Shown in pieces: positions 57,881-64,000 of a stretch of DNA of 64,000 bases (its first letter is position 1; each line of letters opens with the position of its first letter). Position numbers and translations under genes: made by a program. The stretch is from Dipteris shenzhenensis (taxonomy: Eukaryota > Polypodiophyta > Polypodiopsida > Gleicheniales): the NCBI GenBank assembly GCA_047967505.1, contig CM106540.1. One strand, given 5' to 3'. Below the pieces are notes generated by a model, which did not search any database, was not told where the DNA came from, and saw nothing but the letters and a program-made list of their open reading frames with translations.

Positions 57881-58640
57881 GTGGCCCTTTTTCCCCCACA
57901 AAAGGGAGATTTCACTCTTGGAGGCCATATCGTACATTTCCCTTACTCAAATTTAACCAAAAATTTTTCCTCTTATTCATCATGTAGAGGACTAAAAATA
58001 TTGACATTTTTGAAATGTTTGGTCATGTTTGAGAATTACTAGATTTATTTTTAATATTATTTGTTGATCCTCTCAGGAGTAAAAGTAAAAATTAAACTTC
58101 AATCTTCCTAAATCTAACCGTTGGATTTGGGATATGATGATTCAACCACACACCCTTATTGCCTACTAACCTTCCACTGAATTGGATTCGCTTAATTATT
58201 CAAAATACTAAAAAAATGTGGTGTGCTACAAAAATGCATGTATTTTATGACTTTATTTATTATAAATAATTATTTATAATTAGATAAATCATTCAAAAAA
58301 TTACCAATAAATCAAGTTAAGCTCTACATAATGCAAAGAGACCACTTACAAAGTTTCAATAACATTTAATCTAAAATGAGTGAGAAATTTAGAATTTAAT
58401 ATGACACTCTTTGTTCGTGACAAACGCGACCACCCTGGAACCATGCCGTGTGACACAAAGAAATTTTTTGTATGTGCATCGAATTTTCGATTAGACTATA
58501 CGATTTTGTGCACAATAGCAAGTGTGATGTTGTGTCAGAAGACTTCAAAGACTAGATCCATAGGGAAGTAGATGAGATTTGCATTTTTGTGTGCTAAAAA
58601 GCTTGTTTTTCCACCTCCTAAGGATTGGGGAGTGAACAAA
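57881..58640. other. Right arm of the 12.9-kb element, no gene seen
   Basis: AT-rich from about 57,950 to 58,400. A 63-aa plus frame at 58,380-58,571 has no recognised domain. It leads into the right TIR. Confidence 0.4.
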
Positions 58641-58668
58641 AAGTGGACACCCTTAGCTTGCTACTTCC
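58641..58668 (-). repeat. Right terminal inverted repeat of the 12.9-kb element
   Basis: Reads AAGTGGACACCCTTAGCTTG and ends CTACTTCC. It is followed by the target duplicate CTCCAG, then AGGACTTTGATTCC, which continues the CACTA-3 coding exon. Confidence 0.92.
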
Positions 58669-59521
58669 CTCCAGAGGACTTTGATTCCTCTCAGGCGACA
58701 CTTGAGGGGACTACCCCTTGTCCGACTCCTCTCGGACATAGCACTGTGACTACCCTTGGTCCGACTCCTCTTGAACCTAGCACTGCGACTACCCCTCGGG
58801 GAACTCCTTTGCTAGTAGCACATGGCTTTGTCAGGAGTCCTGACGAGTTTGTCGCGTAGATAACCGATGAGGAGGTAGTGAGATTCTTCTCTCTGCTATC
58901 TCAAAGGACCTCAACCATTTCCTCTCCTACACCGACGGCTGGACCTACTGCCTAGCCGTCCCCTCGTGCCCCTTCGACCGAGGGGTCATCACCTGCGCGT
59001 GCCTATCGTAAGGGAAGGAAAAGTAGGAGAGGTCTCTTATGTTGTACTGACTTGGGAGATGTAGATGAGTCAGCACACTCACATCCCTACAAGTCTCCAC
59101 TTGGTCCCGAGACACAATTTCAGTCAGGTCCCTTGCCCTCTCCTACTCCCACTACTACTCCTCGCTCCGGAATCCTCGCTCCGAAAGCGCTCGCACAGCT
59201 TCCACTCGCTCTGATTCTGCCACTACCATCAGTCCTCCTTACCCAGATGAGGACCTCTCCTATCAAATCACAGCTGTCGGAGAGATAATAGACGATAGAA
59301 AGGGCAAAGCAGTGATGGCAACCATGAGGCAGTTGATGAGCCATCACTTCAAGAGCGGCATTGCTACCGATTGGTGGTATCAAGATGACCAAAAGAAGCA
59401 GGCGATCATCGATGAATTAAAACAAAAATACCCTAACCCGCCAAATTGGGAGTTTAATGAAAATTATATGCGAGAGTGCATGGGTTTGGTCTTGAAGCAT
59501 CGTAGATAAACCTTGCATACG
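58669..59521 (+). pseudogene. 3' half of the TNPA/Transposase_24-like gene of CACTA-3
   Basis: Matches CACTA-1 from CCAGAGGACTTTGATTCC (6,697) to AAGCATCGTAGAT (7,513): the Pro/Thr-rich region (TTPRGTPLLVAHGFVRSPDEFVA), then GEIIDDRKGKAVMATMRQLMSHHFKSG in two parts and the ENYMRECMGLVLKHRR end. It keeps the frame where CACTA-1 has a 1-base deletion near 7,300, but has TAG at 58,858 and others. Homology stops abruptly at about 59,521, before the ADKANWKYFKKQH part. Confidence 0.8.
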
Positions 59522-62500
59522 ATTCCTAGGATTGCCAATTTGAACTCTATTTCCAAACCACTATAGATTGGTTTGTGACTTTTTAATTAGATTCCATGAA
59601 TATATTCCACAAAATATAGTTTGAAATATTCTTTCATGCCATCAAAATATTTTTCAACATGTGGAAACTCTTGCATGCCAAGCTCATTCAAGCTTTAAAA
59701 TGCAGAGGCTCCATTACTATTGAAAAGTTAAGTCTTCTCCTCCATCTTTTCCCACAACCACAACCATTGATAAGACATGATCTTGTGTCTTCATCATTTT
59801 TGAGCCCACAATCACTGATAGACCTTGAGAATGCATCTTTTTCATACTCAAAGGCCATCAAATCGACCACCACTAGCAAGCATGTTCATCACTCTAGTAT
59901 CTACAACCACAGTTAGCCAAAACATGCATCCTATAGGCTATTTCTCGTGAGCCCTCGTGAGAGATGCATACTATAGATGTCCTATACCTAAGCATAATTC
60001 TTATTTGACATGCCTAATTTAGATTTACTATATCTAAGCATAATTCTTATTTGAGATTTCAATCGATGGGTGTTAAGCCTACTATGACTATAAGGAAATA
60101 GTGACTTAGTATAGTAGGTGCATTCGTTAGTGTGCCTTTCAACTGCAAAATTTGGAATTGACACAATATTTTTCCTAGACTACCATAGTTACCATGGCCC
60201 TCCCATGGCCCTATGTCTAGTTATACCAATCATATAAACATGATAGATCCGCAAAGGCCTGCCTTAGAGATAAGTCCTAGAATAGATATTTAGCCACTTT
60301 GATTTGTTCCATCGTTAAAAATAAAGATTAGCATTTTCCTTGGCCAAATGTAAGAAAATATAAAAGATGTTTTTCAAGTTGAAAATGAGCTCATTTATAG
60401 GTACAATGAGCACTATTACAACATGAACCTTCAAAGTTGTATAGTATGAGTATAGTATAATCAAGGCTCTCCACTCATCATGTTGCAAGTGTATCCATAA
60501 CCCATCACATCTCCCATGATTGTGGTGTGTCCTAAAGGTGTGTAGATCACCATCCCAATCAACCCTTCATTTCTTGGCCCGTTAGATGCTCCAAGGATGC
60601 TCCATCAAATGCTAATATTATGATAAATCCATATGCTTAGCTCATCATTTGATCAAGCAAAAAATCCACCAACGTTTTTCTTTCATGTGGACAAACATTC
60701 CATAGTTAAGCATGGAAATTCACAATAGTAACTGACACCAAACTTTCTTTAAAGATGTGCTAGTCTACAAAATGTCAAAATGAGAAATGCAACAAATGGT
60801 TTCTTTTCTTCATTCTTTTTATGTGAAGGTTTAAAGAGGCTACAAATGAATTAGGATTGGTTTTGATGACGAAGCTATGTGAGTTTCACTATGTAAAATG
60901 TTAGAAATTTTATAAACCATATTTGCTAATCAATTTTTACTTTTTTAAACTCATCCAAATTCCTTTAGAATCAAAATTTGTGGCTATTTTAAAAATTACG
61001 AAAGTTCGTCCTAAAGCAGTGCTAAGGAAAATGATATGGCATAGTGTGGGCATAAGATACAAAAAGAGAGTGCTTGTATACCACATTGTGCTAAGGTGGT
61101 GCTATGTATGGTGGTAATATGGAAAATTGTTGATGTGGCACTAATTACATGATTGATGATAGATAATTTGACCGTTGGCTATAATCGACTATTGATTATA
61201 GTGTGATGTGGATTGATGGTGGATTGGATACATTGTTTGAGTGACTATCAGATTGTCAAACTCCTATTCTAGGGTCAAAGTGCTCTGAATATAGTTCTTA
61301 TTTGTAGCTAGCTACATTTACAATTATATTATCTGCTATAGTGACAGACTGGCCTATCTATAGTTCTTGTTTGTAGTTAACTACATTTATAATTATATTA
61401 TCTACCATAGTGACATACTGGCCTATCTAGGTTGATTGAAGTAGAGTTGCCACATGAAAATCAAGAAACACATGGATACTGGTTAGGTGGTTGATGAGAA
61501 GAGTGTAGGCTAGTTGATAGGGAGTAAAGCACAACACCATGTGGTAGCATGACACATGGGATAGTGGACGAGTTGATGGATGCACTAGTGATAATAACAT
61601 TTTTGAGGTAAGTCTTTGAGAGATGCACTGATGAGGTAGGACTTTTGGTATAGTTTGAGTAGCTCGATGTAGATCAGGCTTGGGGCCTCCATGCTTCACA
61701 AGTATTGAAGAGTGGAAAGCAGAAGAATTGTAGAGTAGAGCCAAGATGATGGTAGGGGCATGATTTCTTTTCTATGAGGCTAAGGTGTGGCACAAAATTT
61801 TTGAGTTGACAATAGAGATTTCAACACTATCCTAGCTAAGTACCCGAGGTGAAGTAGACTACATGGAGGTGGGAGAAAAAGATGTGGTGGAACAAGAATA
61901 GTCAAGGATGAAAATAGCTATTGTGTATGATGTGGCAAATGCAAGATGCATGCAATAGAAGTAGAAATGTCGGGGGTCGCACTAATTGGCAGGCTCTATT
62001 CAAAGCCTAAGGGAGACTTAGCTATACTTAATACATGTTTGTTGTGGATAGACACGAGAATTGATAGCATGCTATAAATCATTGGTGGCACTGGAAAATG
62101 AGGTGATGGAGCTTGAGGAGGTCATTTGTGTGATGTGATCAAGGTAACTTGTACAGGGGCCAATAGTGTATCTCATAACCACAACACACTATGCATAGAG
62201 TGCACAAGGAGGGAGTTCTCCATCTGAGGTCTTCTATAAATACTAGGAAGGGAAATCTCTCCTCAACTATTTGACTAAACTATCAAAGTGATAGAAATCT
62301 TGGAACACAAGAAGGTGAATGATTTGAAACATGATGTCTTGAGATTGGAAGCTCAAATCAAGGTGTTGTAAAACACAAAAGCATATTACCCTAGGCTATT
62401 TGGTGAGCACAAGAAATGCTACAAAGGATGCAAGCACAGATACCATGGGATTTGGTTCTAGGTGGCAAAAATAGAGTAGAAAGTTGTTTGTAACTATACA

Positions 62501-64000
62501 TAATAGGGGAGTGCACTAGGTTGAGAAAATAGAGGAGAGAGGAGACCACACAATATCTAATTGTACATTGAATGAATTATGAACATGATGAAGGATATAT
62601 ACATATGTATGCCCTAGGGCTAGGGGTGGGGATTGTCCATATGCCCTTATAGTCCTCTATACAATAGTGCAATATGTACTATACTTAACAAGGAAGGAAG
62701 GGGAGGGAAAGAGGAAGAGACACAGAGACATATGCATTCAAGTTAAAAAAGATTATGATATTGCATAGTCAATACGATTTTAAAAAGGCCCAAACTAATA
62801 GTTTTCATAGGTTTTAGATCATCGAGTGATCTTAAAACATTTAATGATAAAGAATGGACCTTGTAATGAAGAGTGGTCATGATACTTATATGTAAGGATA
62901 AAGAATGGACCTTGTAATAATGCCTTGGCAAAGGAAACACTAAAATCTTTATCTTAGCTAGAAGTAATATGCAACAATGCATGCGATGACATTTCTCTTA
63001 AACCATTTGGTGTTGATGACAATTATCAAAACATTGACATTACCTTCTAGAGGCTTTGCCCATGGACCATGACTAGCTATTGTAATTTAGGAATCTTGCA
63101 TGTCTTCTCATATGGATGGTTGTGCAAAAAGAGCCAAGTGCAAATGGTTCTCAAAGTGACCACAATTCATAGGTACAATATCCAATGAACTACACATTCA
63201 ATGAGGACATATGAAGAACTCACATTTCAATGAGGTAAAATGAAGAACTTTGACTACCAACAAATTGAAATATGACCTCTAAGAGGGAAAGCAATTCAAT
63301 CTTTTAGAACCATGATATCATCAGATACTAGACTTGTTTTCTTACTTTGACGAATGTATCCATAGTTAAACACGTAAACCAAAAATATCTTAATCCAAGG
63401 GTGTGAATTAAACATATATATTTGAAATAATTTTTGCAAAAATTTGCTATTCAAAGAAGTGTTGTTGAAAGTGAATTCTTAAAATATAGGATATTAAGAC
63501 CATGAGTATTCATATGCTACCATATTATGAAAATGTCGTTCTCAATGGATGCTACATATTTGTTAAACAAACGATGTTCTAAATTAAGAGTATGGAAAAA
63601 AAAGGTCTCTCTCTCTCTCTAAAAGCAAAAGAAGGTGGAAGCATTATGTTATGCCCTATGCATCAATAGGTACTTGATAACTCCCATGGACAATGAACAA
63701 GTACATTTCAATGATCTTAGCAACCATGATGGCAAAGGGGGTCACTTCATAGGAAACCATATAATACTCCCACATTTGGAATTCAATTCGATATAGTTTA
63801 CAAGGAGGGGGGAAGATAGCTACAAACTGCCTAAAATAAAATATGTTTGAACAAGTGGTTGCATATGATTACTTAAGTAGTTTCACACCAGATCCTAGGA
63901 AGTTTAAACCTCTTCTCAAATTTAATAAATAAACCTCTTGTTAAAAGTAAAAGTTTTTGCAATCATTGCATTAAATGCACTATTCAAAAGTGTAATTTGT
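59522..64000. other. Intergenic, no gene recognised
   Basis: AT-rich with many stops in all frames. The longest frames (105 aa minus at 61,744-61,427; 85 aa plus at 59,659) have no recognised domain. It contains the duplication at 61,291-61,428, a short repeat of ATAAAGAATGGACCTTGTAAT near 62,848 and 62,899, and a (CT)8 run at about 63,606. Confidence 0.6.
61291..61428 (+). repeat. 69-bp tandem duplication
   Basis: ATAGTTCTT(A/G)TTTGTAG to GACTGGCCTATCT or TACTGGCCTATCT, two adjacent copies at 61,291 and 61,360 with about six differences. Confidence 0.88.

Larger units (their letters stand above)
45814..58668. mobile_element. 12.9-kb TIR element of unassigned superfamily, inserted in CACTA-3
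   Basis: Ends are inverted repeats of 28 bp (45,814-45,841 and 58,641-58,668) with two mismatches: GGTGGTAGCAAGCTAAGGGT against GGAAGTAGCAAGCTAAGGGT at the outer ends. CTCCAG is duplicated on both sides (45,808-45,813; 58,669-58,674); CACTA-1 has it once at the same codons, in the empty state. Inside: palindrome clusters near each end, an AT-rich tandem array, a RING-H2 gene (plus), a TTTAGGG-bearing tandem array and a DFAEN-type transposase-like gene (minus). The element is coherent and its genes are decayed by stops. The combination of a 6-bp duplication and GG...CC ends fits no superfamily I can name with confidence. Confidence 0.85.
39925..59521. mobile_element. CACTA-3, split by the 12.9-kb element
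   Basis: Same order and orientation as CACTA-1: TNP2-type gene (minus) 43,069-39,925, central palindromes at 43.04-43.17 kb, second gene (plus) from 43.2 kb with a repeat-filled intron. Its coding exon is interrupted at 45,813 and resumes at 58,669 with the CTCCAG duplication. Homology to CACTA-1 ends at about 59,521, so the right terminus is deleted. No left subterminal repeats are evident. Confidence 0.85.

Overview
This is nuclear DNA of a land plant, almost entirely transposable elements. The evidence is a CACTA (En/Spm-like) DNA transposon family with Transposase_21, DUF4218, DUF4216 and Transposase_24-like domains, Ty3/gypsy and short LTR elements, a plant L1-type LINE tail, GT-AG introns, the plant telomere motif TTTAGGG in an internal array, and one host-type gene of the plant neprosin family. 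I cannot name the species. A large-genome plant is likely; a seed-free lineage is only a guess.

Layout. 1-8,789: right part of CACTA-1. 8,790-13,278: CACTA-2, inverted, apparently cut by CACTA-1. 13,279-17,455: repeats, no gene recognised. 17,456-20,273: a seven-exon neprosin-like gene (minus) that reads cleanly through every splice junction except for one in-frame TAG. 21,339-30,416: an L1-type LINE, split by a Ty3/gypsy element (21,572-29,484, minus) whose RNase H-like domain lies before the zinc knuckle. 32,409-35,767: a short LTR element with no coding capacity. 36-39.9 kb: retroelement debris and a polypurine tract. 39,925-59,521: CACTA-3, interrupted at 45,814-58,668 by a 12.9-kb element that I cannot place in a known superfamily. 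59,522-64,000: no gene recognised.

How the parts work together. All three CACTA copies share one plan: a TNP2-like transposase gene and a second gene (TNPA/Transposase_24-like) diverge from a central region carrying the palindrome CGCTATATAGCG, which recurs near the element ends. A large, fast-changing array of GCTTATGCATAAGC-type repeats sits in an intron of the second gene. The 12.9-kb element copies this architecture with unrelated parts: 28-bp terminal inverted repeats, a different palindrome (TACCTCGATCGAGGTA) clustered near both ends, a transposase-like gene (minus) with DFAEN, SDGCGGQFKS and GHGKGEHDG motifs, a RING-H2 gene (plus), and two long tandem arrays. CACTA-1 supplies the empty target site, showing a 6-bp duplication (CTCCAG). 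This element is the best candidate for an undescribed system.

Nearly all TE genes are decayed. Many of their stops are TAG where CAG is plausible, or TGA where CGA or TGG is plausible, as expected from deamination of methylated cytosines.
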